A stretch of DNA of 64,000 bases from Lactiplantibacillus nangangensis. GTDB lineage: Bacteria > Bacillota > Bacilli > Lactobacillales > Lactobacillaceae. The DNA lies in the NCBI RefSeq assembly GCF_005405065.1, contig NZ_BJDI01000002.1:248001-312000 (forward strand). Direction: 5' to 3'. Below, one piece after another: positions 8,792 to 16,845 of the stretch. The position numbers and the translations under genes are program-made. The stretch's first letter is position 1. Each line of letters opens with the position of its first letter. The notes beneath the pieces are model-generated. The model did not search any database, was not told where the DNA came from, and saw only the letters and a program-made list of their open reading frames with translations.

Positions 8792-8820
8792 TTGACAACT
8801 GACAGAACTTTCGGTATGCT
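8792..8820 (+). promoter_or_regulatory. strong sigma-A promoter
   Basis: A perfect TTGACA (8792-8797) and TATGCT (8815-8820) with the optimal 17-bp spacer. Transcription should begin near 8827, so the mRNA would carry the 21-codon ORF at 8849 and then the MFS gene at 8934. Confidence 0.75.
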
Positions 8821-8848
8821 GTTTCAAGATAGAAATGAGGTGACGACC

Positions 8849-8914
8849 ATGGCGTATGCGCAGATATTGGTTTGTGTCGCTGTAGATGGTCGGGGACGTT
8901 TTTCCGTAGATTAA
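8849..8914 (+). CDS. 21-residue small ORF / candidate leader peptide
   Basis: An ATG-started ORF (MAYAQILVCVAVDGRGRFSV, then D and stop) preceded by GAGGTG with 7-base spacing and by the strong promoter at 8792-8820. Its TAA lies 19 bases before the ATG of the Bcr/CflA-type exporter at 8934. The short size, own ribosome site and position directly ahead of a drug exporter suggest either a leader peptide or a small protein. No similarity is recognised. Confidence 0.5.
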   Translation: MAYAQILVCVAVDGRGRFSVD

Positions 8915-8933
8915 ATTTTAGGAGAAATGTTTC

Positions 8934-10118
8934 ATGAAAAACGTCCGGAAAAAAGGACCATCTTTAGGTTTAATTATTATATTAGTTGGTTTCCCACAGA
9001 TCAGTGAATCGATCTTTACCCCCGTTTTGCCGGCTTTAAGTCGTGCGATGCAGGTCAGTGCGAGTCAGGTTCAGCTGACGATGAGTAGTTACTTTATTGC
9101 TTTTGCAATTGGCGTACTTGTTTGGGGCCAGCTTGCAGATCAGTTGGGACGGCGACCGGCCATGTTAGCCGGAATCGTGGTTTATTTGTTTGGCAACGTT
9201 GGTCTGTTTGCTAGTACCAATTTCACATGGCTACTCGCTTGGCGTTGCATCCAAGCTTTTGGTGCGAGTGCTGGTTCAGTGGTGACGCAAACTATTATGC
9301 GTGAGAGTTTTACTGGTGTGACCGGCGCGCGGATATTTGCACAAACGAGCGCTGCAATGGCCTTAGCACCAGCTTTAGGACCCTTGATAGGTGGGTTAGT
9401 GCAAACTTGGTTTGGGTATCGGCAAGTCTTCAGTACGCTGATCATGATGGCGAGCTCAATCTTGCTGTACAGTGGTTGGCGTTTGCCAGAAACGCGCCCA
9501 ATGACGCTGATACGACCGACTCGCCAAGTTACTCGGGCCGAATTGAAGCGACTAGCCCGTGATCCAGTCGTTTGGGAATATGGTTGGTTGATTGGTGGAA
9601 TCAATGGGTGCTTGTTCAGTTATTACGCGGAAGCACCCTTTGTCTTTGAAGGCCATTTTGGTTTTTCAAGCTTACAATATGGCTGGCTAGGGTTGATTTT
9701 AGCTGCGGCCAGTTTAAGCGGCGCACTGTTAGTTACACGACTGTTAACGCGCTATCTCCCAGAACAACTGGTCTTCGCAGGATTGGGGCTTAGTGTGCTG
9801 GCTGGGGGCGGCTTGTTGTTGGCTGCACATTTAGATGATGCAGGGTTAATGCTAGTAGGAATCTTCTTCACTTTCTTGGGCTTGAATATTGCATTACCCA
9901 ATTGTTTGAATCGTGCTTTGATTGGTTATGAGGCCATCATGGGGCGAGCTAGTGGTTGGTTCAGTTTGGGTTATTATTTGGTTGTTAGTCTGCTGACGTA
10001 TTTGATGAGCGTTTGCCACAACGGGACCATTTTAAGCTTACCAAGTTATTTATTGGGGCTCAGTGGGTTAATGTTTATTAGTTATTATCCAACGTTGAAA
10101 AAAGGGCTATTGAGATAA
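8934..10118 (+). CDS. MFS transporter, Bcr/CflA drug-resistance-like
   Basis: The 394-residue membrane protein has about 12 hydrophobic segments and the Bcr/CflA-like motifs VWGQLADQLGRRPAMLAG (segment 2-3 loop) and ALAPALGPLIGGLVQTWFGY (segment 5). GGAGAA lies 9 bases upstream of the ATG. Transporters of this group export drugs or metabolites by proton antiport at the plasma membrane. It is downstream of a 21-codon ORF on the same predicted transcript and ends at a strong terminator. No regulator gene is adjacent. Confidence 0.86.
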   Translation: MKNVRKKGPSLGLIIILVGFPQISESIFTPVLPALSRAMQVSASQVQLTMSSYFIAFAIGVLVWGQLADQLGRRPAMLAGIVVYLFGNVGLFASTNFTWLLAWRCIQAFGASAGSVVTQTIMRESFTGVTGARIFAQTSAAMALAPALGPLIGGLVQTWFGYRQVFSTLIMMASSILLYSGWRLPETRPMTLIRPTRQVTRAELKRLARDPVVWEYGWLIGGINGCLFSYYAEAPFVFEGHFGFSSLQYGWLGLILAAASLSGALLVTRLLTRYLPEQLVFAGLGLSVLAGGGLLLAAHLDDAGLMLVGIFFTFLGLNIALPNCLNRALIGYEAIMGRASGWFSLGYYLVVSLLTYLMSVCHNGTILSLPSYLLGLSGLMFISYYPTLKKGLLR

Positions 10119-10121
10119 GTT

Positions 10122-10158
10122 AAAGGCGCTCATGCAAAAATGCACGAGCGCCTTTTTT
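10122..10158. terminator. rho-independent terminator
   Basis: Stem AAAGGCGCTC / GAGCGCCTTT with a T run on the plus strand; the complementary A run allows use from both sides between convergent genes. Confidence 0.88.
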
Positions 10159-10168
10159 CGCCCCCTTG

Positions 10169-11290
10169 TTAGTAACTGTAACTACTGTAGGCCGCCATCA
10201 AGGTGAGATAATAGTAACTCCCCAAGATGGTTAGCCAAATGGCAATCCAGATAATCGTGGTTGCAAGGTGGAAAAACCGTAAATGGTAATTAAAACGAGC
10301 AAAAGTTTCTGGTGCTGCAATCTTAAAGGGTAAATTGGTCGTATCTAAGCTATGCAGATAATCGTAATTATGTTGTGGCCAGAAGAAGCCGACCCCGGCG
10401 ACGCAACAGAGTGCCACTAACGCAACAATTGCGGCTGGAAAGACGGCCGTTAAGTCAACCGAGAAAGCGGGAGCGACGATATTGCGGTAGACGATCCAAA
10501 ATGAGACTAAGCCTAAGACATAACCAACCAGGCGAATCGACTGCACGGTGATTATCTTGGCTTTTAGTTTGGGCTGATGTTTGATCAAGGCTTTAGTTGC
10601 CTGGTAATGGCGTTGACCAAACCGAACTTCTTGACTGGTCATGATCAGGTAGCGATTCTGGCTCAAATAAGGAAGTTGCGCCAGGCCGACGACCAACGCA
10701 ATGATTGGAATTGCTGCAATGAGTGCCATGATCAAATCTTGAAACCCAATCACTGGTTCAGTGCCAGTTGCCAAAATGCGGACAGTCCAGAAAAGCAAGC
10801 CAGCCACAGCGATGGCAAAGGTTCCCCAGATCTGGCGTTGACGATAGTGTTTGAAACGCTTACCGTTGACTAACACGAAAGGTTGCTTTGCAAGCGACTG
10901 GGCTGTCCAATAATGGTAGTGCGTGCTCGACCAAACTAATGGGTAAACCATTAGCAAGGCGGCACCAGCGACCATCAAGACGGCACTGATCCACGAGACG
11001 CGGGTAGACACAACTAGCAGATCAAGTTTCGTTTCTAGTAGATAAAAACTGACGAGCCAAGAAATGAGGCCAAGCCAGAGACTGATCTGGCTAATAAGAA
11101 AGTTCAAATTACCCTTTGATGACGCAGCAGTGGCCGATTGACGCGCCTGACGCTGCAATCTTAACTTAGCTGCTTGATTTTTCGGGGCAGTGGTTGGTTC
11201 CAGATAAGGTCGTTGCCAGTTGAGATAAAACAAACCGCCGCTGACGATTAATAGGACGATTGCGATAATGGTATAGATCATAATTGACAT
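10169..11290 (-). CDS. polytopic membrane protein of unknown function
   Basis: A 373-residue protein I do not recognise. A first membrane segment (residues 5-23) is followed by a basic, Gln/Ala-rich cytoplasmic stretch (about 30-60), then roughly eight further membrane segments in pairs. Soluble loops include NGKRFKHYRQRQ near 143 and QNRYLIMTSQEVRFGQRHYQ near 210. The C-terminus is Tyr/Ser-rich. AAAGGAATT precedes the ATG. It is monocistronic and convergent with the exporter. No catalytic motif is visible. Confidence 0.75.
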   Translation of the reverse strand: MSIMIYTIIAIVLLIVSGGLFYLNWQRPYLEPTTAPKNQAAKLRLQRQARQSATAASSKGNLNFLISQISLWLGLISWLVSFYLLETKLDLLVVSTRVSWISAVLMVAGAALLMVYPLVWSSTHYHYWTAQSLAKQPFVLVNGKRFKHYRQRQIWGTFAIAVAGLLFWTVRILATGTEPVIGFQDLIMALIAAIPIIALVVGLAQLPYLSQNRYLIMTSQEVRFGQRHYQATKALIKHQPKLKAKIITVQSIRLVGYVLGLVSFWIVYRNIVAPAFSVDLTAVFPAAIVALVALCCVAGVGFFWPQHNYDYLHSLDTTNLPFKIAAPETFARFNYHLRFFHLATTIIWIAIWLTILGSYYYLTLMAAYSSYSY

Positions 11291-11647
11291 AGACGTAATT
11301 CCTTTAAAATAAATTATAGTGTGACACTTATTTCAGTGTAAAACTAATTATCGCCTAAAATGGGTCAATCTGTAAACCTTGAGATTTTCTTAAATTCTCT
11401 GTACGTTGGGGTATGGATTAGTGTTCGGCGAATTAAGAAAAAGTTAACGGCGCTAACTAATGAGCCTATGACCGGTCGCTTTTCAGCGCAATCATTGTAT
11501 ACTATTTAATTGTTCGTCGGAATGACTACTGTTAGTGGTTAGTTTTAAGTTGATAATGCATGACTGACAAACAAGGAGATTAGGGTGATTCCGCAAAAAT
11601 AGTGCGGTTTTAAACTCGGCAATAGAGATACGGAGGAATTGAGCGAG

Positions 11648-11839
11648 ATGTTTATCGAACTAGATGGCGAGAAAGCCAAACACTTAACGGCACTAGAATT
11701 GAAACAATTCTTAGATCGACTGCCAGATGAATTTTTGAAGCAGGTGGTCATTCAACAAGATGACGTTATTTTTAGGAAAGCAATTTTACAACAAAATGCA
11801 GAAATTGAAACCCCAACCTTATTTTTTGAAGAATATTAA
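11648..11839 (+). CDS. small acidic protein of unknown function
   Basis: A 63-residue acidic, predicted helical protein (MFIELDGEKAKHLTALELKQ start, FFEEY end). GGAGGA at 11632-11637 gives 10-base spacing to the ATG at 11648; an in-frame TTG at 11639 is only one base from that site and is not credible. It has its own strong terminator. Upstream at 11590-11608 a 5-bp hairpin (CCGCA/TGCGG) followed by TTTTAAA overlaps a five-codon GTG ORF (11585-11602). Function unknown. Confidence 0.65.
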   Translation: MFIELDGEKAKHLTALELKQFLDRLPDEFLKQVVIQQDDVIFRKAILQQNAEIETPTLFFEEY

Positions 11840-11851
11840 CTGGATTTTTGT

Positions 11852-11905
11852 AAGCACTCACTGACTAGCCAAGATGACAAGGACTAGCTAGTGAGTGCTT
11901 TATTG
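11852..11905 (+). terminator. rho-independent terminator
   Basis: Stem AAGCACTCACT / AGTGAGTGCTT, with a second inner pairing ACTAGCC/GGACTAG, then TTTATT. The following 200 bases to the nitroreductase hold no gene that I can see. Confidence 0.85.
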
Positions 11906-12118
11906 TCAAAACACGCTAAAGTCAACCGGCACCAATACTAAGTTTATTGATATTTGACGGCAACAATAATGTTCAAACCAGTAATCAGTTGGCAGAATAG
12001 TCATTTGACTCGTTGCCACGATTAGCAGTTTTTTAAGTTAAGGCGTCAAAACACTTTACTAACTAAAAGTAAGTGATATACTAAATTTATTAAATATGAA
12101 TTAGGAAGTTGACTATCT

Positions 12119-12721
12119 ATGAAAAATAACTTTATCGAATTACAAGCAAACCGGCGGACTATCTACGCATTAGGTAAAACCGTTAATGAATCACATGCAG
12201 ACCTGGTCACCTTGATTGAAACAGCAATCAAGAATGCCCCTTCAGCTTTTAACAATCAAACGACACGGGCAGTGATCTTATTTAATCAGTATCATGATCA
12301 ACTTTGGGACATGACTGCTGATCGGTTGAAGTCTGAAGTGCCAACTGAAGCAGCTTATCAAAAAACGTTAACGAAGTTGAATGGGTTCAAGGCGGCTTAT
12401 GGCACGATTCTATATTTCACTGATACCTCGGTTGTGAAGCAAAACGAAGCTGACTTTCCATTATATGCGGCTAATTTTGCTGATTGGTCTGAACAGGCCC
12501 AAGGAAATGCACAATACAGTGTTTGGACGGCTTTAGCTGAAAATGGGATTGGTGCAAATTTACAACATTACAATCCGCTGATTGATGAACAGGTCGCTAA
12601 GGCTTACAATATTCCAGCTAATTGGCGGTTACGTGGTCAAATGCCATTTGGGTCGATTGAAGCCCCTGCCGGTGAAAAGGAATTTATGGCGGATGCCAAT
12701 CGTTTTAAAGTTTTTGAGTAA
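12119..12721 (+). CDS. nitroreductase family protein (Frm2/YdgI-like)
   Basis: The 200-residue protein shows the nitroreductase fold signature: N-terminal ELQANRRTIYALG (FMN phosphate-contacting Arg-Arg), APSAFNNQTTRAVIL, a long helix, GILYFTD-like strand, and C-terminal GIGANLQHYNP and FGSIEAPAGEKEF. This matches the short Frm2/HBN-like FMN-dependent, NAD(P)H-using oxidoreductases. TAGGAAG precedes the ATG. It is monocistronic with its own terminator. It probably reduces nitro or quinone compounds in the cytoplasm; the natural substrate is unknown. Confidence 0.9.
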   Translation: MKNNFIELQANRRTIYALGKTVNESHADLVTLIETAIKNAPSAFNNQTTRAVILFNQYHDQLWDMTADRLKSEVPTEAAYQKTLTKLNGFKAAYGTILYFTDTSVVKQNEADFPLYAANFADWSEQAQGNAQYSVWTALAENGIGANLQHYNPLIDEQVAKAYNIPANWRLRGQMPFGSIEAPAGEKEFMADANRFKVFE

Positions 12722-12736
12722 TTAGAGTTTGTTTGG

Positions 12737-12769
12737 AAAGTCAACTAGTTTATTTAGTTGGCTTTTTTT
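12737..12769 (+). terminator. rho-independent terminator after nitroreductase
   Basis: Stem GTCAACTA / TAGTTGGC with a run of seven T. Confidence 0.82.
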
Positions 12770-13044
12770 GATGCTTATAATTGTTTTTAACTGCGTTCAT
12801 TAGTTTTGTCATTGAACCGTTGCGAAATTTTGTGTATTATTAAATTGTTAATATTTTTTAAAGTCTGCTATATTGGCTAGCAATTGCGACAGGTTGCTTG
12901 TTGCAACTCCCAAAATTTAAGTGGTTTGTAAACAAGATGTAAAATAACCGATATATTTTTGTGGCGAAATGTACATACTTTAAGATTATTATAAAGATGA
13001 TTGAAATATTACATATTTTGTTTTTTCGGAAAGGTGAATGGCGT
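12770..13044 (+). promoter_or_regulatory. AT-rich upstream region of the muramidase gene with a candidate promoter
   Basis: No gene seen. TTGAAC (12812-12817) and TATTAT (12835-12840) with a 17-bp spacer form a plausible sigma-A promoter, which would give an unusually long leader of about 200 bases before the muramidase start. Confidence 0.4.
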
Positions 13045-14685
13045 TTGAAAGTAAAAAAAGGATGGGGGCTCGCGCTCGCAACGCTTGGCATGTTGTTGAC
13101 AATGGGGACGGCAGCCACTAAGGCGGATGCAGCGGTGCCAGATATTTCAGAGTGGCAAACTCGGCTGAGTGCCACGCAGGTTCGGAGCTTGAAGTCACAA
13201 GTTAGTTTTGTCATTAACCGGGTTCAATATGGGGCAGGCTATGAAGATATTACACATCGTAGTAATGAAAGTTTGTATGTGAAGTACGGTGTGCCATTTG
13301 GGTCATACGACTTTGCAACCTTTTCAAGTGCTGGTGCTGCCAGAACTGAAGCTCAAAGGTTTTACGCACGGACAAATAAAAATACTCGGTTCTATGTGTT
13401 AGATTTTGAAACGAATAATGGCATGGGTAGTGGGACCGCCAATGCCGCCGTCAAAGCTTGGTACGCTGAAATGCGCAAGTTAACGAACAAGAAGTTAATC
13501 TTCTATTCGTACCAATCGTTTGCCACGACATACGCCAATGCGGCTCGTGGCGCGTTTGATGCCCAGTGGATCGCCAACTATTCATACCGACCTACCGTCT
13601 CATTCTCAATGTGGCAATATACGAGTGCGTACCATTTTAATGGTTTAAAATACAATGGTAAGCCAATTGATTTTGATAATAATTTGGTTGATGGGCATTC
13701 TGTGACCGCGTACCATCCAATCAGTTGGTGGACGAATGGCAAGAGTGCCAGAGTGGCAACGCATGCGCCGGCTAAAGCAGTCGCAACATCAAAGCCTGCT
13801 GCGACGCCAAAACCAGCTAAGCCAAAGACTTATGCTTACAGTAATTATGCTGCTGGACAGTATGCTTATTTGAATTCTGGTGCCTCTAATTATGAAGATC
13901 GGTCAAGAGTGCCTAAATCTGTCAAACGAAATACTTATCGGATTACGGCGGTTCACGCAATGAATCGCAGTCACTCCAAGCAAGCTGTTTATCTGGCTGG
14001 TTTGAACAAGTGGGTCTTAGCACAAGATGTCACTGGTTATTGGCGCAATGGTGCGTCAGGTCGGTTTACATTGCGCTTCAATGCCAATATCTATAATGAT
14101 CAAAATTTAAAGGTTAAGTCGGGTCGCAGAATTGCTAAAGGCGCAACGGTGACTGGTAAGGTCATCAAAGTTGGGCGGTTATACCGTGTTCAACTGAACG
14201 GGGGCGGCTATATTACCGCGCAAGTTAAAGAGGCCAATTTTGTCGAAGTGAAGCCAGCCAAGACTTATGCGTATAGCAGTTACAAAGCTGGTCAGTATGC
14301 CTATTTAAACTCTGCCGCCACACACTATTACGATCAGGGCAGAGTGCCTAAGAAAGCTAAGCAAAAGACATATCGCATTACGGCGGTTCGTGGCATGAAT
14401 CGTAGCCATTCAAAACAAGCGGTTTATTTAGCTGGCTTGAACAAGTGGGTCCTTTCTCAAGATGTGACGGGCTACTGGTGGCAAGGCTCTAGAGGGCGCT
14501 TCCAGTTACGATTTAACGCTAATATTTATCGGGATAAGAAGTTGAAACAAAAATCAGGTCGCAGAATCGCTAAGAATGCGGTTGTGACCGGTCATATTGT
14601 TAAGGTTGGAAAGCTCTATCGGATTCAACTGAATGGTGGCGGTTATATTACCGCTCAAGTTCGAGAAACCAATTATTTGGGTTAA
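13045..14685 (+). CDS. secreted GH25 muramidase with two C-terminal repeat modules
   Basis: From the TTG at 13045 (AAAGGTG 9 bases upstream) the 546-residue protein starts with a signal peptide: basic MKVKKG, a hydrophobic core, and a likely cleavage after the ADA at residues 27-29. A GH25 lysozyme domain follows, with DISEW near 33-37 and the catalytic DFE pair at Asp120/Glu122. After a Thr/Pro/Ala-rich linker (about 245-260), two near-identical modules begin at residues 261 and 406 (KTYAYS..., each ending with QLNGGGYITAQV), probably SH3-like or DUF5776-like wall-binding units. It likely cleaves peptidoglycan outside the cell. The upstream in-frame extension to 12961 lacks a ribosome site and would block secretion. 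Confidence 0.9.
   Translation: MKVKKGWGLALATLGMLLTMGTAATKADAAVPDISEWQTRLSATQVRSLKSQVSFVINRVQYGAGYEDITHRSNESLYVKYGVPFGSYDFATFSSAGAARTEAQRFYARTNKNTRFYVLDFETNNGMGSGTANAAVKAWYAEMRKLTNKKLIFYSYQSFATTYANAARGAFDAQWIANYSYRPTVSFSMWQYTSAYHFNGLKYNGKPIDFDNNLVDGHSVTAYHPISWWTNGKSARVATHAPAKAVATSKPAATPKPAKPKTYAYSNYAAGQYAYLNSGASNYEDRSRVPKSVKRNTYRITAVHAMNRSHSKQAVYLAGLNKWVLAQDVTGYWRNGASGRFTLRFNANIYNDQNLKVKSGRRIAKGATVTGKVIKVGRLYRVQLNGGGYITAQVKEANFVEVKPAKTYAYSSYKAGQYAYLNSAATHYYDQGRVPKKAKQKTYRITAVRGMNRSHSKQAVYLAGLNKWVLSQDVTGYWWQGSRGRFQLRFNANIYRDKKLKQKSGRRIAKNAVVTGHIVKVGKLYRIQLNGGGYITAQVRETNYLG
13825..14682 (+). repeat. tandem duplication of a 145-codon module inside the muramidase gene
   Basis: Copy 1 begins at 13825 and copy 2 at 14260, exactly 435 bases apart, both opening with codons for KTYAYS and ending with QLNGGGYITAQV. 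The proteins are highly similar but synonymous codons differ, so the duplication is not very recent. Confidence 0.85.
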
Positions 14686-14688
14686 TTA

Positions 14689-14731
14689 AAAGCAGTAACT
14701 TGTGTGTCATGACAAGTTACTGCTTTTTTTC
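14689..14731 (+). terminator. rho-independent terminator after muramidase
   Basis: Stem AGCAGTAACTTG / CAAGTTACTGCT with a long T run. Confidence 0.9.
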
Positions 14732-14823
14732 TAAAGAAAGCGTCAAACTAGTTTTGTTCGCCAACGCAACTAATTGGGCGTATGCTAGAATAGAAATTAG
14801 AACGGTTGTAGAGGGGTGTCAAT

Positions 14824-15933
14824 ATGCAAAAACAAGTAACGATTATTGGTAGTGGAATTGTTGGCGCGGTCACAGCTTTTTATCTCAGTGCTGATCCTAC
14901 GCTCAACGTGACGATTTATGATGAGGGCATTGGTCAAGCCACGAAAAACTCGGCGGGTATTATTTCGCCCTGGTTGTCCAAGCGTCGCAATCAACGTTGG
15001 TATGAGTTGGCAAAAGCCGGGGCGGCACTTTATCCAGAAATTGTCCAGACGGTTCAAATGGGGTATTCCGTTTATCAACAGGCTGGGACAATTGTTACGC
15101 GGCATGATCCGACTGATTTAGATGCACTGTACAAGCTAGCAACTCAACGTCGCCAAGCAGCCCCTCAAATCGGAGAAATCGAAAAATTGACTGCCACCGA
15201 AGTGCAGGAGCGGATTCCGTTATTGACGGCACCGGAACCAGGCGTTTTTATTAGTGGCGGTGCGCGCGTCGACGGTGATAAATTTGCGCATAATTTATTA
15301 AAATATGCTGAAAAACGTAATTTAGTGCGGCATAAAGGTAAAGTGACCTTAGGTGATCAGGGGCAACTGTTAACTCAACATGGTCAACAAGCGTATGATA
15401 CGTTGATTTTGGCAGTCGGTGCTTGGTTGAAACCACTCTTATTGCCGATGGGTATCGTCGCCGACGTTCGTCCACAAAAAGGGCAGCTGATTGAGCTACA
15501 ATTACCAGAATCTTGGGGTGATGATGTACCCGTATTGATGCCAGAGGGCGAACGCGATTTTATTCCGTTTACCCGTAGTAAGTTAGTGGTTGGTGCCACC
15601 CATGAAAATGATATGGGTTACGATCTGCAAGAATCAGCATTGGTGGAAGATGATCTCTTCGCCAGTGGGGTCAAGCTAGACAGTCGTTTGACCAAAGACC
15701 AGATCAGTCAGGTCAAAGTCGGCACGCGTGCCTACACACGCGACTTCGCGCCGTTCTTTGGCCCCTTACCAGATAACCCGCACATTTTAGTGGCCAGTGG
15801 GCTGGGGTCATCTGGTCTGACGACTGGTCCGATGATTGGAAAGTTATTGGCCGATTACGTGCAAACTGGTCAGCAAACTGATTGGGATCGCTATCAGTTG
15901 CCAATTAGCACCTATTTAGACGATGCAGATTAG
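14824..15933 (+). CDS. FAD-dependent oxidoreductase (DAO/DadA-like)
   Basis: The 369-residue protein has an N-terminal dinucleotide-binding motif IGSGIVGAVTAFYL (GxGxxG at residues 9-14), a second FAD-contact region around the DTLILAVGAW segment (about 190-205) and a C-terminal FAD-binding stretch (about 310-340) rich in glycine and serine. This matches the D-amino acid oxidase / glycine oxidase / DadA superfamily, enzymes that oxidise D- or secondary amino acids. GAGGGG precedes the ATG. No transport or metabolic partner is adjacent, so the substrate cannot be inferred. Its stop overlaps the stop of the convergent RNase H-like gene by 4 bases. Confidence 0.85.
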   Translation: MQKQVTIIGSGIVGAVTAFYLSADPTLNVTIYDEGIGQATKNSAGIISPWLSKRRNQRWYELAKAGAALYPEIVQTVQMGYSVYQQAGTIVTRHDPTDLDALYKLATQRRQAAPQIGEIEKLTATEVQERIPLLTAPEPGVFISGGARVDGDKFAHNLLKYAEKRNLVRHKGKVTLGDQGQLLTQHGQQAYDTLILAVGAWLKPLLLPMGIVADVRPQKGQLIELQLPESWGDDVPVLMPEGERDFIPFTRSKLVVGATHENDMGYDLQESALVEDDLFASGVKLDSRLTKDQISQVKVGTRAYTRDFAPFFGPLPDNPHILVASGLGSSGLTTGPMIGKLLADYVQTGQQTDWDRYQLPISTYLDDAD

Positions 15934-16316
15934 TGAGCCAGATGTAAGCCTTGTTGTGCCAGCTGATGGGCACCGTGGTTCTGGCTTTCGGGAATCCATT
16001 GTGTAATTACAACTTGGCACTGGTCTTGCAAGTGGAGCAACGTTTGTAGTTCAACCGCAAAACTTTTACTGTAGCCTTTGCTAACACTTTCGGCGACGAT
16101 TTGACTATCAGTATAGAAGAAAACGGCTTGTTCGGGACCATAATGATCTATCAAGTTTTTAAAACCCGCAATTGCGGCTAAAAATTCGGCCGTATGATTG
16201 TCCGTCATCGGCAAAATCTGTTTAAATTGTTGTTGGTGGCCGTTGTCGATCAATAAGATTCCAGCGGCACTTTGTTTGGTCGCGGGCTCAGTTGCGGCAT
16301 CCGTATATAATTGCAT
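15930..16316 (-). CDS. ribonuclease HI-like protein with altered active-site residue
   Basis: A 128-residue RNase H-fold protein without an N-terminal hybrid-binding domain. Three of the four expected acidic residues are present: Asp6 (LYTDAAT), Glu44 (HTAEFLA) and Asp70 (FYTDSQI). The fourth, normally Asp in a pattern like N..AD.LA, is His117 in NHGAHQLAQ. The lost ligand may reduce or change the RNA:DNA hybrid cleavage activity, although some family members lack full activity as well. It lies next to ebsA and convergent with the FAD oxidoreductase. Confidence 0.82.
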   Translation of the reverse strand: MQLYTDAATEPATKQSAAGILLIDNGHQQQFKQILPMTDNHTAEFLAAIAGFKNLIDHYGPEQAVFFYTDSQIVAESVSKGYSKSFAVELQTLLHLQDQCQVVITQWIPESQNHGAHQLAQQGLHLAH

Positions 16317-16351
16317 TAAAACTCACTCCATTGTGAAAGGAATTTGGTTCT

Positions 16352-16738
16352 GTGAATAATTCTAAACATACTTTTAAGTATCAACCAAATCTGGCCTCAA
16401 GTCTAATCGTTTGGTCTTGGACCTTGCTCATTTTAATGATTGGGATTGTTTGGTGGCTGGAGACTTTGAAGCTTAAGTGGCCACTAGTCTTAATTTTTGG
16501 CATCTTCATCGTCTTGTGCGTGGTCCAAATTGGACTGCGGCAAGTCACAATTGATCGCAATCTGATGATTTTCAGCACGGTGCTTAATCGTTCCTGGCTA
16601 GTCATTCCACGTGATCAACTAGAATTGATCACAGCGGTAAAAGGTGGGGTACAGGTCCGAATTGATGGGAATGATTACCGTTTCCTGATGCCGAAGAAAA
16701 GTCGTAATCAGTTAATTAATTTGGCTCAAAATAACTAA
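16352..16738 (+). CDS. ebsA: EbsA-family membrane protein
   Basis: The 128-residue protein has two membrane segments (about 18-36 and 43-62) followed by a soluble C-terminal domain with IPRDQLELITAVKGG. It matches the EbsA family first described near the enterococcal aggregation-substance locus; its molecular role is not established. It starts at GTG 16352 after GAAAGGAA. It lies between an RNase H-like gene and fhs. It ends at a strong terminator. Confidence 0.75.
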   Translation: MNNSKHTFKYQPNLASSLIVWSWTLLILMIGIVWWLETLKLKWPLVLIFGIFIVLCVVQIGLRQVTIDRNLMIFSTVLNRSWLVIPRDQLELITAVKGGVQVRIDGNDYRFLMPKKSRNQLINLAQNN

Positions 16739-16751
16739 TAACCGAACTTTC

Positions 16752-16794
16752 ACGACTAAACCAAAACTATTGTTTTGATTTAGTCGTTTTTTTG
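16752..16794 (+). terminator. rho-independent terminator after ebsA
   Basis: A long stem (ACGACTAAACCAAAAC / GTTTTGATTTAGTCGT, one mismatch) with a four-base loop, followed by T. Confidence 0.9.
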
Positions 16795-16845
16795 GTTGAA
16801 AACCGGTATAATTAACTTATCTTGATTAAAGGGGCGGCTATTTGA

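Noticed and set aside
12858-13214. Minus-strand 118-codon ORF over the muramidase start
   Set aside because: Antisense to the signal peptide region, no ribosome site; the sense frame has a clear signal peptide and GH25 domain.
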